From positions 32,682 through 96,681 of the forward strand of contig URFH01000004.1 in the NCBI GenBank assembly GCA_900547155.1: a DNA stretch of 64,000 bases, in the 5' to 3' direction. Origin of the DNA: an uncultured bacterium (GTDB taxonomy: Bacteria > Cyanobacteriota > Vampirovibrionia > Gastranaerophilales > Gastranaerophilaceae). This document shows positions 1 through 8,988 of the stretch, piece after piece; positions within the stretch are counted from its first letter, which is position 1, and the number at the start of each line of letters is the position of its first letter. The notes beneath the pieces were generated by a model. The model made no database searches. It saw only the letters and a list, made by a program, of their open reading frames with translations, and was not told the origin of the DNA. Position numbers and translations under genes: made by a program.

Positions 1-1
1 A

Positions 2-88
2 AGCACAGCAGGTGCCATAAATTCCGGTTCTCATGAGGCATTATTTGAAGATTATGTAGAAAACGGGGTTTGCGAACTGAGCGAATAA
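2..88 (+). CDS. 3' end of an unidentified protein (partial)
   Basis: An open frame enters from the left edge and stops with TAA at 86-88, giving 28 residues that end in ...YVENGVCELSE. A rho-independent terminator follows 3 nt after the stop, so this is probably the true end of a gene transcribed rightwards. Too little remains to identify the family. Confidence 0.55.
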   Translation, partial: STAGAINSGSHEALFEDYVENGVCELSE

Positions 89-90
89 CA

Positions 91-118
91 AAAAAGACTT
101 CCTTTGGGAAGTCTTTTT
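91..118. terminator. bidirectional rho-independent terminator
   Basis: A 12-bp perfect stem (AAAAAGACTTCC / GGAAGTCTTTTT) with a 4-nt TTTG loop lies between the converging partial gene and rpsO. It has A and T runs on both sides, so it can end transcription in both directions. Confidence 0.85.
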
Positions 119-134
119 TAATTCAGAAACTGTC

Positions 135-404
135 TTAGCCTCTCAAACCGAGTTCTTTAATAAGTCCTCTGTATTCTTCGAGGTTCTGTTTTTTCAGGTA
201 AGCAAGAAGTCTTTTTCTTTTACCTACCATCATCAAAAGACCGCGGCGGCCTTGAAAATCTTTTTTGTTAGCTTTCAGGTGTTCTGTAAGTTCATTGATT
301 TTTTGGCTCAGCATAACGATTTGAACGTGAGAAGAACCGGAGTCTTTTTCGTTCTTTCCGTATTTTTTGATGATTTCCTGTTTGTTTTTCAAGTTTATTG
401 ACAT
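135..404 (-). CDS. rpsO: 30S ribosomal protein S15
   Basis: S15 is a primary 16S rRNA binding protein of the small-subunit platform and forms an intersubunit bridge. The 89-residue product has the family's usual length and its hallmarks: [22 protein letters not shown], then [21 protein letters not shown]. The ATG at 402-404 is preferred over an in-frame codon six residues upstream because GGAAAAGGAAC sits just ahead of it and the length then matches the family. The usual downstream partner pnp is absent; the gene converges on a shared terminator. Confidence 0.96.
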   Translation of the reverse strand: MSINLKNKQEIIKKYGKNEKDSGSSHVQIVMLSQKINELTEHLKANKKDFQGRRGLLMMVGKRKRLLAYLKKQNLEEYRGLIKELGLRG

Positions 405-554
405 TTTTTGTTCCTTTTCCAATTAGCTTAAGTTGGTGGCGTAAACTAATCTTCTTTCCAAAGAATACCATTTAAAAGCCCTATGTCAAGCATGATTGGA
501 GCCAATTTTTAAATCATGTTAAGAGTTTATTTGCGTAAAAGTTTGCACAGATAA

Positions 555-1556
555 CTAAAACGCCGGATTTCTTGTGATATCCGTAAAGACAATTGCCGGT
601 TTTTGCGAGCGCTGTTCTTCCTGAATCTTCTTATAATAATCTTTTACCATCACAATCCTGTTTTTCACGCCGGAAAAGCCGTTTTTGCTCAAATATTCTT
701 CAAATTTTGCGCCGGAAATCTGGTATTTTTTGTTCAAAACATAAAAATTAAACTCTTTTTTCCGCATAAGGATTTGTCCGATAGCGAAGTTTATTATTTC
801 AGCATAATAATCGTCGTAACCCTGCACCAAATCTACTTCCAGGAGGAAATTGAGATTGTCCTCCGTTTGAACTTTGAAAAATCCTTTTATTGCCCCGTTG
901 TCCTCAAAAACGTACTTAAACACAGACGCAGAGCTCAATCCGGCGAAAATTACATCATAAAATTCCTGTTTTTTACGGGCAAGTGAATAGCGAAAATGCG
1001 GAAAAATGCAGTCATTGTGAAGATTTGCAGCTTCCAGCGCGTCAGAATTCTTGAACGGCCGGAAAAACCCTTTGTCAATATTGCTTTTTACGAGTTTTAC
1101 TTCATCCATTTTCCATAAATGTTCGGACGAGCACATTCTGAACCCGCAGCCCTTAGAAAAAAGCTCCATAAGCTCATCCAAATCCTCGTCTATCCGCACA
1201 GTAAAGGTATTTGCGCCCATTGCGCCGTATTTTGCAGTTGCATACCCGACAAGCTGCCGTCCGGCGTCGTAGCTGTTTTTCCCGAGAAAAAGATTGCAGA
1301 TATTCCAGCTGTGAGGATTGCCGCGCTGGGCTTTCAGCGAAATCATGCCCTTAATCTGCTTATCGTCGATTGCAACGTAGGATTCAGACAGTTTTCTGAG
1401 GTTCAGGGGCAAAAGATTATTAACAAAATTTATTGGAAACGGGATAAAAGAACGAAAACCGAATGTGATTTCCCCGTTTTGCCCGTCAGAAATCATCGAA
1501 ATCATTTTTTTCAGCTTTGGAATGTCTTGAAATTTCAGGTTTCTAATCTTTGCCAT
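555..1556 (-). CDS. GNAT-like acetyltransferase, probably two tandem domains
   Basis: This is a 333-residue cytoplasmic protein that looks like a double GNAT fold. The N-terminal part has a beta-strand pattern (SYVAIDDKQIKGMISL), a WNICNLFL strand and a segment around RQLVGYATAKYGAMGANTF resembling the acyl-CoA-binding helix region. A second strand/helix set follows from about residue 165 (FRPFKNSDALEAANLHND, then FKYVFEDNGAIKGFFKV). GNAT enzymes move acyl groups from acyl-CoA to amines; the substrate cannot be read here. The second domain lacks a clear Q/RxxGxG/A loop and may be degenerate. It is a single gene with no linked partner. Confidence 0.5.
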   Translation of the reverse strand: MAKIRNLKFQDIPKLKKMISMISDGQNGEITFGFRSFIPFPINFVNNLLPLNLRKLSESYVAIDDKQIKGMISLKAQRGNPHSWNICNLFLGKNSYDAGRQLVGYATAKYGAMGANTFTVRIDEDLDELMELFSKGCGFRMCSSEHLWKMDEVKLVKSNIDKGFFRPFKNSDALEAANLHNDCIFPHFRYSLARKKQEFYDVIFAGLSSASVFKYVFEDNGAIKGFFKVQTEDNLNFLLEVDLVQGYDDYYAEIINFAIGQILMRKKEFNFYVLNKKYQISGAKFEEYLSKNGFSGVKNRIVMVKDYYKKIQEEQRSQKPAIVFTDITRNPAF

Positions 1557-1785
1557 GCCGTCAATATATCATATTTTTGGAAAATTTTCGAGGGTCGTGC
1601 GTATGAAAATTTGAAAAAATTGCAAAAATTCACTTCTCACATTCCTCCTTTCCACTACTTATTACCTTAATTATTCTTCCTCCCCAACCGACATTATCTT
1701 AAGTGCAAAATTCACGCATTTTAATTTAAAAAACTGTACTTTGAAACCAATTTTCGATAAAATTGAACGAAGAAAGTTGAGCAAT

Positions 1786-3450
1786 ATGAAAAAATTACTG
1801 ATAATATTTTTTGCGCTGGGTTTAGCGCTACAAATAGTACCACAAGCTAATGCAATCCAAGCACGCGGCGGAAGAATGGTAAAAGTCGGAATAAGCGACA
1901 ATAATTTTTCCAACTATTATTTCCAAACTGCTGAAATCTCTGCCACAGACGACTTTGAGCTGATTGATAAAGCCACAGGCTCGGTTATCTGCGAATTTCT
2001 TGCAAACACAATCGCCACTGTAGAGCTGAAAAACGGGCTTTTTGACGTCTATATGAACGGAAAAGAGGTTGCAAACGGCTTAAAAGGCCCGATTGCGGCA
2101 AACTCCGAAAAAGGCTTTCTCTACATTCCGAACCTCAAACGCGCCGGCAAAGCAGCAATCTACCGCGGTACTTTCGAGCTGACAAAAACCGCAAAAGACG
2201 ATAAATTCAGCCTCATAAATGTGCTTGACCTTGAATCGTATTTAAGAGGCGTTGTTCCCAACGAAATGCCGGTTTCTTTCGGACTGGAAGCCCTTAAAGC
2301 ACAAACAATAACCGCCAGAAACTACGTTTTAAAGCCGAGAGAAAACAATTATCACAATTTTGACGTGTGCGATTCGGTTGCTTGTCAGGTTTATTTCGGC
2401 GCGGGAACAGAACAGTCGCTCTCTGACAGGGCAATCGTTGAAACCGAAAATATCGTCGCAATGTACGACGGAGAGCTGATTTTAGCCCTGTACAGCTCAA
2501 CCGCCGGAGGGCACACGGAAAGCTATGAAAACGCTTTTTCTGACCCGAACGCAAAAACCTTCCCTGCACCGCCGATTCCTTATTTAAAAGGGGTTCCCGA
2601 CAATGATAAAATCGGAAAACTCGAAAAAGAGGGCGATGTAAGGAGATTTTATCAGGACACTCCGACGACCTTTGATAACAAATCCCCGTATTTCCGCTGG
2701 ACAAGAGAATGGGAAGCGCAAGAGCTGGAAAATGTCCTGAAAAAAACGCTAAAAACAAATTCTCCCGCCGGTTTTGTAAAACCTGCGCTCCTGAACGAAG
2801 AGGATTTTGGAACGCTTAAAAATATAAAGGTCATCAGGCGCGGTGTTTCCGGAAAAGCAATGGCCGTTCAAATTGAAACCGACAAAAATACATTTGTTGT
2901 GCAAAAAGAGCTGATAATCAGGCGCGTTTTCCAAAAATCCGCAAAACCCCTGCCCTCCGCGAACATAATCTTTGATTTGACAAAAGATAACAAAGGAAAT
3001 CTTGAAAAAATCTGCGTAACGGGCGGCGGATTCGGGCACGGCGTGGGAATGAGCCAGTGGGGCGCCGGAATGATGGCTTCTATGGGGTATTCTTACGATG
3101 AAATTTTAAAACACTACTACACGGGGATTCAAACCGTAACAGCGCCCGTAACCCTTACAAATGAGCTCAATCAGGACACAGAAACGCTCGTTTTTTACAC
3201 AAAAAACAAAAATACAGTCCTGAAAATTGAAAATAAGTTCCAATTCACAAACCTGACCGTCGTAATCAACCGGAAACAGCTGAATCTGGAGATTGCGCCG
3301 CACCCGTTTAAGCTTGTGGAGGTAGATATTACGCCCTATGTTCACACAGGACGCAATCAGATAACATTTATGCTCCCGTACACGGACAAACACAAAAAAT
3401 CAGTGAGAATTTACGCTGAACTCAACAGCGACAAGAGGAATAAACAATGA
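1786..3450 (+). CDS. secreted SpoIID/LytB-domain protein (peptidoglycan processing)
   Basis: A 554-residue exported protein. An in-frame codon exists 15 residues upstream, but the ATG at 1786 begins a clean signal peptide (MKKLLIIFFALGLALQIVPQ then ANA), so it is taken as the start. The SpoIID/LytB core appears as SLINVLDLESYLRGVVPNEM near residue 142, a TARNYVL segment, and the C-terminal signature GGGFGHGVGMSQWGAGMMA near residue 412. The family includes lytic transglycosylases acting on stem-peptide-free glycan and amidase enhancers; sporulation is not implied. The last 110 residues are an extra beta-rich tail. Its stop overlaps the murJ start by 4 nt (ATGA), so the two are translationally coupled and probably share a role in cell-wall growth or division. 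Confidence 0.88.
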   Translation: MKKLLIIFFALGLALQIVPQANAIQARGGRMVKVGISDNNFSNYYFQTAEISATDDFELIDKATGSVICEFLANTIATVELKNGLFDVYMNGKEVANGLKGPIAANSEKGFLYIPNLKRAGKAAIYRGTFELTKTAKDDKFSLINVLDLESYLRGVVPNEMPVSFGLEALKAQTITARNYVLKPRENNYHNFDVCDSVACQVYFGAGTEQSLSDRAIVETENIVAMYDGELILALYSSTAGGHTESYENAFSDPNAKTFPAPPIPYLKGVPDNDKIGKLEKEGDVRRFYQDTPTTFDNKSPYFRWTREWEAQELENVLKKTLKTNSPAGFVKPALLNEEDFGTLKNIKVIRRGVSGKAMAVQIETDKNTFVVQKELIIRRVFQKSAKPLPSANIIFDLTKDNKGNLEKICVTGGGFGHGVGMSQWGAGMMASMGYSYDEILKHYYTGIQTVTAPVTLTNELNQDTETLVFYTKNKNTVLKIENKFQFTNLTVVINRKQLNLEIAPHPFKLVEVDITPYVHTGRNQITFMLPYTDKHKKSVRIYAELNSDKRNKQ

Positions 3451-5018
3451 CACGCACGCAAAGCCTTTTAAAAGCCGCATGGATAATCGCTTTTGTAACA
3501 GTTATAAGCAAAATAATCGGATTTTTAAGGGATATTGTCATCGCCAACTACTACGGCGCAGGAATGGTTTCTGACGCGTATTTTTATGCATATCAGATTC
3601 CGGCGCTGGCAATTGTGCTCCTCGGCGGGATTGGCGGGCCTTTTCACAGTGCGGTTGTTGCTGTTTTTTCAAAACTCATCCCGAATCTTGACGAAAAAGC
3701 CTCCCCGCAGGTAAACAAACTTTTTAACACATTTTTGACCTCGTCTTTTATCGTTTTTATGATTCTGGGCGTTTTGTGCTTTGTTTTTTCCGATGTAATT
3801 ATGAACATAATCATCTCAAACGGCAGCCCGCAGCTGATTCACCTTGCCAGCATGCATTTAAAAATTATGACGCCGGTTCTGGTTGTTGGTGGCGTTGTGG
3901 GGATTTATTACGGGATTCTTATTACGTACAAAGAGTTTTTGATTCCCAATATTTCGCCGATGATTATGAGTATTGCGATTATTGCGATAATTTCGCTCGT
4001 GCGGCATGATAATTCCGGCTACATGCTCGCTCTGGCAACGACAATCGGCGCTTTGTGCCAGTTTGTTTATCAGCTGCCTAAGTTGAAGTCGCTCGGGTTT
4101 TCTTTCAAGCCGAATCTTGATATTTTGCACAATCCCGGGTACAAAAACATTCTGGAGCTGCTATTTCCGGCAATTTTGAGCTCAACAGTGGGGCAGATTT
4201 ATATTTATGTTGATATGTTTTTCGCTTCCCAGCTTCAGGAGGGCGCATGGTCGGCAATCGGTTACGCAAACAGGCTTTTCCAGTTCCCCGTGGGGATTCT
4301 GGTTACGGCTTTTCTCGTTCCGCTTTTCCCGATTTTTTCAAAGCTTGTCGGCGAAAAAAATTACGATGATATCCGCTATTATTTTAACAAGGGCGTTGGT
4401 TTGCTGAATTTTGTGGCATTTCCGATTCTTGTTTTGATAATTTTGCTCTCAACTAACGCGATTCAGTTGATTTTTCAGCGCGGAGCGTTCAACGAAGTCG
4501 CTACAATGATGGTTTCGGAAGCTTTATGCTACCTTTCTATCGCAATAATACCCTACGTTTTCAGAGATTCCATCACGAGAGTTTTTTACGCGTTCAACGA
4601 TTCAAAAACGCCGTTTTTAGTTGCGTTTTCGTCTGTTGTGATTAAATTTGTCCTGAACTACTTCTTTGTCAAAGAGCTGGGAATCGGCGGTATCACTTTA
4701 TCAACCTCCTTTGTCACTTTGATAAACGGATTCTGGCTCGGGCTTTTGATTAAGAAAAAAATGAGCATGGATTACGGAATTTATTTCAAAAACCTGTTCA
4801 AAATGGCGATTGCTGCCGTCATTACGTATTTTGGCTGCCTTGAAATTTACAAAATCTGGGACAAATTCATCGAACCGGCGTGGATAATGCTGATTTTCAA
4901 AATCATCGTTATAACTTTAATTTGCGGCGTAATGTACAGCGTAGTCTGCGCAATCCTCAAAATACCCTACGTATTTGAGCTTTACGGACGATTGAAAGGC
5001 AAAATCGTGAGGAAATAA
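3447..5018 (+). CDS. murJ: lipid II flippase MurJ
   Basis: MurJ is a MOP-superfamily membrane protein that flips lipid II across the cytoplasmic membrane for peptidoglycan synthesis. The 523-residue product is hydrophobic throughout, with about 14 predicted membrane segments. The family N-terminus is clear (KAAWIIAFVTVISKIIGFLRDIVIA, including the invariant GFLRD), and PVGILVTAFLVPLFPIFSKL and the RVFYAFNDSKTP motif match later conserved segments. It overlaps the SpoIID-like gene by 4 nt and is followed 2 nt later by tsaC, making a tight three-gene operon. Confidence 0.95.
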   Translation: MTRTQSLLKAAWIIAFVTVISKIIGFLRDIVIANYYGAGMVSDAYFYAYQIPALAIVLLGGIGGPFHSAVVAVFSKLIPNLDEKASPQVNKLFNTFLTSSFIVFMILGVLCFVFSDVIMNIIISNGSPQLIHLASMHLKIMTPVLVVGGVVGIYYGILITYKEFLIPNISPMIMSIAIIAIISLVRHDNSGYMLALATTIGALCQFVYQLPKLKSLGFSFKPNLDILHNPGYKNILELLFPAILSSTVGQIYIYVDMFFASQLQEGAWSAIGYANRLFQFPVGILVTAFLVPLFPIFSKLVGEKNYDDIRYYFNKGVGLLNFVAFPILVLIILLSTNAIQLIFQRGAFNEVATMMVSEALCYLSIAIIPYVFRDSITRVFYAFNDSKTPFLVAFSSVVIKFVLNYFFVKELGIGGITLSTSFVTLINGFWLGLLIKKKMSMDYGIYFKNLFKMAIAAVITYFGCLEIYKIWDKFIEPAWIMLIFKIIVITLICGVMYSVVCAILKIPYVFELYGRLKGKIVRK

Positions 5019-5020
5019 GC

Positions 5021-5629
5021 ATGTTTAAGGAACTTGAAGATAAAAATTTTCAAAAAAAGCTGAACGAAACCCTGAAAAATGGCGGGGTAATTGCATTTGT
5101 GACCGATACGGTCTGGGGTGTAGGCTGTTTGCCCGAAAACGCGGCAGGTGTGGAAAAAATCTACTCCCTGAAAGGCCGTGACCGCTCAAAACCGTTGATT
5201 TTGATGTCAAATAGCGAGGAAAACCTGTTCCCTTACGTAAAAAACATTCCCGACAGGGCAAAAAAGCTTATGGAAAGGCATTTTCCGGGCGCATTGACCT
5301 TGATATTTGAGAAATCCGACAAAACGCCCGCCACGGTCACCTCCGGCAAAAACACTGTGGGCATAAGGGTTCCAAACAACGATGTTTTTAAGAGGCTTTG
5401 TGAAATAATCGACGGTCACGTGCTCGCCACGACCAGCGCAAACCTCTCAAACCAGCCATCAGCAAAGAATTACGGGCAGGCGGTGGAATTCGTCGGGAAT
5501 TCCGTTGATATGGTGATAAAAAGCTACGGAGTTGAGGCAAAAGGGCTGGAATCCACTGTGGCGCTTGCGATTGATGAGATTAAGGTTCTGCGGCAGGGGG
5601 AAGTGGTTGTTTGTGAAAAGACAGATTGA
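5021..5629 (+). CDS. tsaC: L-threonylcarbamoyladenylate synthase (Sua5/YrdC/YwlC family)
   Basis: The enzyme makes threonylcarbamoyl-AMP from threonine, bicarbonate and ATP, the first step of t6A37 modification of ANN-decoding tRNAs. The 202-residue protein is a single YrdC domain without the extra Sua5 domain. Visible signatures are the N-terminal FVTDTVWGVGC segment, YSLKGRDRSKPL (the KxR...KP nucleotide-binding stretch) near residue 50, the VGIRVPN strand and TSANLSNQPS near residue 140. It lies 2 nt after murJ and is probably co-transcribed with it. Confidence 0.93.
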   Translation: MFKELEDKNFQKKLNETLKNGGVIAFVTDTVWGVGCLPENAAGVEKIYSLKGRDRSKPLILMSNSEENLFPYVKNIPDRAKKLMERHFPGALTLIFEKSDKTPATVTSGKNTVGIRVPNNDVFKRLCEIIDGHVLATTSANLSNQPSAKNYGQAVEFVGNSVDMVIKSYGVEAKGLESTVALAIDEIKVLRQGEVVVCEKTD

Positions 5630-5630
5630 T

Positions 5631-5718
5631 TTTTCCATTCCGATTCCCCAAGGCACTCATTGTTAAATACTTAATATAATGATTTTTGAGCCCTCCTCCA
5701 TAGCACTGCAAAGAAAAA
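5631..5718 (+). repeat. decayed copy of loop-conserved hairpin family A
   Basis: Fragments of the family-A core are present in order: TTCCATTCCGATTCC at the left and GAGCCCTCCTCCATAG..CACTGCAAAG at the right. The middle is shortened and the flanks no longer form a long stem, so this appears to be an eroded copy. It begins directly after the tsaC stop. Within the 359-nt gap to the next gene, the only other structure seen is the promoter palindrome at 5816-5859. Confidence 0.6.
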
Positions 5719-5815
5719 CAAGCTCTTACTTCACTGTTTTATGACCAATTATTAAGTAATATTACAAAATCACTTCAAATCCGAACCGTTTTCGTAACAT
5801 AGCTTAACAAAACAC

Positions 5816-5859
5816 TTGACATTTGTATATACTCAGTGATATATTGAGTATATACAAAT
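5816..5859 (+). promoter_or_regulatory. sigma-70 promoter embedded in a 15-bp palindromic operator
   Basis: A -35 box TTGACA (5816-5821) and a -10 box TATATT (5840-5845) are 18 bp apart. The -10 lies between and overlaps the arms of a perfect 15-bp inverted repeat, ATTTGTATATACTCA (5821-5835) and TGAGTATATACAAAT (5845-5859), with a 9-nt spacer. A dimeric repressor bound here would block polymerase. The leader to the sigma-factor ATG is about 130 nt. Confidence 0.75.
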
Positions 5860-5988
5860 CTCCCCTCGTTAAGGTTAAAACACTCGTCTTTCAAGTCTTA
5901 CAGCCCGGCAGAAAGAGTCTATCTTTGCTGCTAATTCTCATGCCCGAAAATTGAATAAGTTAGGATATGTCACATAGGAGTTAAACGT

Positions 5989-6891
5989 ATGAAAAACACA
6001 ATCTCATCTACAAAACCCGCCTCAAACAGAGTAATGCCGACGACAAACGACGACACGCTGAACATTTATCTTCGCTCAATCTCAAAAACCCCCGCTCTCA
6101 GCGCCGAACAGGAACGGGAATTGGCGAAAACAGCAAAAGAGGGCTCAAACGAAGAAGCGCTTGCCGCAAAAAAAGAGCTCGTCAGGGCAAATTTGAAACT
6201 CGTCGTAAACATTGTCAGAAAAACCGTTCAGGTCACTTCGCTTCCGATGGTCGATTTGATTCAGGAGGGCAATCTGGGGTTGATGATTGCTGTTGAAAAG
6301 TTCGATTACAAGCTCGGATACCGTTTTTCAACCTATGCTGCATGGTGGATTAAGCAGTCTGTGTTCAAAGCGATTTCTGAACAGTCATATTGCATAAAAA
6401 TTCCTGTTTATATTCAGGAAACCCTCTCGAAATTTTCAAAAGTAAAGGCAGAGCTCGAACAAAAATACAATGCCTCGGTGAAAAACGAAGTCGTAGCGCG
6501 CGAAATGAACATTGAGCCCGAAAAAATCGACCGTTTTCTCGGCGCATACAACAAATCACTCTCAATTGACGCGCCTTATGAGCTTTCCTCGGGCAGCGAG
6601 GTTACGCTTTCTGACGTTCTTGAGGATGAAAAAGCCGATGTTTTCTCAGCTCTGGAATCTGACGCGCTAAAACATGATTTAGAATTTGTTATTTCTCAGC
6701 TGAAAGAGCGCGAGCAGGCTGTTGTCAGGATGAGATACGGTTTTGGCGAATGGAGCAGAAAAACGCTCGAAGAAATCGGCAAAATCTACGGTGTAACCAA
6801 AGAATGCATTCGCCAGACCGAAAACAGGGCTCTTCGCAAGCTGCGTGAAATGAGTTTTACTGACGAATCGCTTGCAGCATACATTTCATAA
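5989..6891 (+). CDS. RNA polymerase sigma factor, sigma-70 group 2-like
   Basis: A 300-residue sigma-70 factor with regions 1.2 to 4 and no region 1.1. Region 1.2 (DDTLNIYLRSISKTPALSAEQE) is followed by region 2 (VDLIQEGNLGLMIAVEKFDYKLGYRFSTYAAWWIKQS) and region 4 (RMRYGFGEWSRKTLEEIG, then GVTKECIRQTENRALRKLR). The region 2.4 helix reads SVFKAISEQSYCIKIP where the housekeeping factor at 26432 has [16 protein letters not shown]. Its -10 specificity may therefore differ, and it is more likely an alternative than the primary sigma factor. The start has a good GGAG site 8 nt upstream. Transcription is probably controlled by the palindrome at 5816-5859. Confidence 0.88.
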   Translation: MKNTISSTKPASNRVMPTTNDDTLNIYLRSISKTPALSAEQERELAKTAKEGSNEEALAAKKELVRANLKLVVNIVRKTVQVTSLPMVDLIQEGNLGLMIAVEKFDYKLGYRFSTYAAWWIKQSVFKAISEQSYCIKIPVYIQETLSKFSKVKAELEQKYNASVKNEVVAREMNIEPEKIDRFLGAYNKSLSIDAPYELSSGSEVTLSDVLEDEKADVFSALESDALKHDLEFVISQLKEREQAVVRMRYGFGEWSRKTLEEIGKIYGVTKECIRQTENRALRKLREMSFTDESLAAYIS

Positions 6892-7093
6892 CTCCAAAAT
6901 CTTAGCATTTACTCAAAACCATACGCAATGACACCATCAATCGAGCGGCAGCGCAATTTTTCAAATCTCTCGCGTGCCGCTTTTCTTTTTAGCCGCAATT
7001 GCGAATATTAAACTTTTCTCCACCCCCGAAAGCCCGATGTTATTTGAGCCTGATAATGAAAAAATGGGATGTTATGAAAATAAGGAGAAAAGA

Positions 7094-7873
7094 ATGTTTA
7101 AAAAAGCCGCTTTTTTGCTTGCAATTGCAGCCATAGTGGCGTGCAGGTGCAAATGTAATAAAAAAAAGAAAAATCTTCCCCTAATCGGAGAAAAAGCGCC
7201 CGCTTTTAACGCAATGACAACACAGGGCCCCGTGAATTTTCCGCAGGATTACGCCGGAAGCTGGGTAATTCTGTTTTCCCATCCGGCTGACTTTACGCCG
7301 GTTTGCACAACCGAATTTATGATGTTTCAGGCGATGAAAAAGGAATTTGAAGAAATAAATACAAAACTCATCGGACTTTCGGTGGACAGCCTGAGTTCGC
7401 ACAACGCATGGCTTCGCACAATCGAAGAAAAAGTCGAATTTAACGGAATAAGGAATGAAAAAATCACTTTCCCGCTGATTGACGACCTTTCAGGGCGAAT
7501 TGCCGACAAATACGGCATGATTCAGCCAAAAGCCGACGATACAAAGACCGTTCGTGCGGTATTTATCATTGACCCTGCAGGAACAATCAGGGCGATTCTT
7601 TATTATCCGCTTTCAAACGGAAGAAACCTGCACGAAATCAAAAGGCTTGTTATTGCTTTGCAGGCAACCGACGGATTCCAAATCGCCACGCCCGCTAACT
7701 GGAATCCCGGCGATGATATAATTTTGCCGCCTCCGGCAACCGAAAAAGACATAAAAACACGCCTTGCGCTCCAATCTGATGACGTAAAATGCTCGGATTG
7801 GTTTATTTGCTTCAAAAAGCTGCCGCATGAGGAGCTTATGACAAAAATTGTTATGAAAAAAGATTGTTTTTAA
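7094..7873 (+). CDS. lipoprotein-anchored 1-Cys peroxiredoxin (Prx6-like)
   Basis: A thiol peroxidase of 259 residues. The chosen ATG has AAGGAGA ahead of it and begins a short signal peptide ending in a lipobox-like IVAC, so the enzyme is probably lipid-anchored outside the cytoplasmic membrane. The peroxidatic cysteine lies in HPADFTPVCTTEF (about residue 71). GRNLHEIKRLVIALQ downstream is typical of the Prx6 subgroup. The C-terminus carries further cysteines (CSDWFICF and KKDCF) that could resolve or bind metal. Thioredoxin follows 19 nt later and is the obvious reductant in the same operon, although the cytoplasmic location of thioredoxin does not fit a periplasmic substrate without a relay. 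Confidence 0.85.
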   Translation: MFKKAAFLLAIAAIVACRCKCNKKKKNLPLIGEKAPAFNAMTTQGPVNFPQDYAGSWVILFSHPADFTPVCTTEFMMFQAMKKEFEEINTKLIGLSVDSLSSHNAWLRTIEEKVEFNGIRNEKITFPLIDDLSGRIADKYGMIQPKADDTKTVRAVFIIDPAGTIRAILYYPLSNGRNLHEIKRLVIALQATDGFQIATPANWNPGDDIILPPPATEKDIKTRLALQSDDVKCSDWFICFKKLPHEELMTKIVMKKDCF

Positions 7874-7892
7874 CCAAATTGAAAGGAAAATT

Positions 7893-8216
7893 ATGGCTAA
7901 AGTTACAGAATTGAACGACGCAAACTTTGATAATTATATTCAAACGGCAGATAAGCCCGTTCTTGTTGATTTTTGGGCTCCTTGGTGCGGGCCGTGCAAA
8001 AAACAGCTCCCGATTGTCGATGAGGTAGCTGATTCTATGGACGGAAAAGTTACAGTCGCAAAAATAAACGTCGATGAGAACCAGGGAAAAGCCGCAGAAT
8101 ACTTTATTTCGGGCGTTCCAGCGCTGCTCGTGTTTAAAAACGGAGAACTGGTGGAACAAACAGCAGGGCTTCATTCAAAATCACAAATCGAAGAAATGCT
8201 CAACGAATTTGTATAA
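7893..8216 (+). CDS. trxA: thioredoxin
   Basis: A 107-residue single-domain thioredoxin of normal length. The active site WCGPC is at residues 31-35 after VLVDFWAP, and the cis-proline loop is present as ISGVPALLVFKNGE. There is no signal peptide, so it acts in the cytoplasm as a disulfide reductant. The ribosome-binding site GAAAGGAAAATT lies just upstream. It is the second gene after the peroxiredoxin and ends at a strong bidirectional terminator. Confidence 0.96.
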   Translation: MAKVTELNDANFDNYIQTADKPVLVDFWAPWCGPCKKQLPIVDEVADSMDGKVTVAKINVDENQGKAAEYFISGVPALLVFKNGELVEQTAGLHSKSQIEEMLNEFV

Positions 8217-8217
8217 G

Positions 8218-8243
8218 AAAAAGCGGGAAATTCCCGCTTTTTT
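8218..8243. terminator. bidirectional rho-independent terminator
   Basis: A perfect 12-bp stem AAAAGCGGGAA / TTCCCGCTTTT with almost no loop, followed by a T run. It sits between converging trxA and the exonuclease gene and includes the last base of the latter. Confidence 0.85.
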
Positions 8244-8887
8244 TACTTTTTAAAACCTTTTAAAAAATTTTCAACGCTCCCGTTTTTGCGGGCGGCTATT
8301 TCTTTGAATTTGCAGTAGCAAAGGTGAGTGACTTTGCAGTCTTTCAGGCCACGGTGCATACCTTCTGTGTTGAATCCGAAAAAGTTCGCCAGAGTGCCGA
8401 GTTTTCGGTTCTGAAGCTGGGGAAGCAGGATTTTTGCAAGCCGCAATGAATCAATAAAATCGTTTGAAAACGAGAGCCCGTGGTATTTTTGCAAATTGTA
8501 ATCAATAAAGCTGATATCAAAAGTTATATTATGTCCGAGAACGATTTTTCCGGCGCAAAAATCGTCGAATTCCTTTATTGCTGTGGCAATATCAGGTGCA
8601 TCAGCGACCATCTCCGGTGTAATTCCGGTCAAATTAGTGATAAAAGCGCTGATTTCGCCCTCTGGTTTTACGAGTCGGTTGAACTCCTCAACGATTTCAT
8701 CGTTTTTCACAAGCAGCGCCGAAAGTTCGATAATTTCGTCGCGATGAGGGCTCAGACCCGTTGTTTCAATATCAAGAACGACGAATTCTTTCGGAAAATC
8801 AACGAGGTTGCGTCCGATTCGTTTTTGCGGAACAGTTTGCCCGCCGTAATTTTTTTCACCTAAAAGATTTAATAGACTATGCTGCAT
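8243..8887 (-). CDS. DnaQ-family 3'-5' exonuclease (DNA polymerase III epsilon-like)
   Basis: A 214-residue DEDDh exonuclease. Exo I is VVLDIETTGLSPHRDEIIELSALL (catalytic D and E), Exo II is GHNITFDISFIDYNL, and Exo III has HRGLKDCKVTHLCYCKF with the histidine and aspartate of DEDDh. About 30 extra N-terminal residues precede the domain. It could be the proofreading subunit or a stand-alone repair exonuclease; the absence of a helicase or GIY-YIG domain favours a short DnaQ-like protein. A GGAG site lies 6 nt before the ATG. Confidence 0.85.
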   Translation of the reverse strand: MQHSLLNLLGEKNYGGQTVPQKRIGRNLVDFPKEFVVLDIETTGLSPHRDEIIELSALLVKNDEIVEEFNRLVKPEGEISAFITNLTGITPEMVADAPDIATAIKEFDDFCAGKIVLGHNITFDISFIDYNLQKYHGLSFSNDFIDSLRLAKILLPQLQNRKLGTLANFFGFNTEGMHRGLKDCKVTHLCYCKFKEIAARKNGSVENFLKGFKK

Positions 8888-8988
8888 TCCCTTCTCCCTG
8901 TTTATTAATTATTTTAATATGTGTTAGATATCAAAATCAAGTAAAGTTTTATGGAGAAAAATTTTCGGGTTAAGCCCGCCAACGGAAT

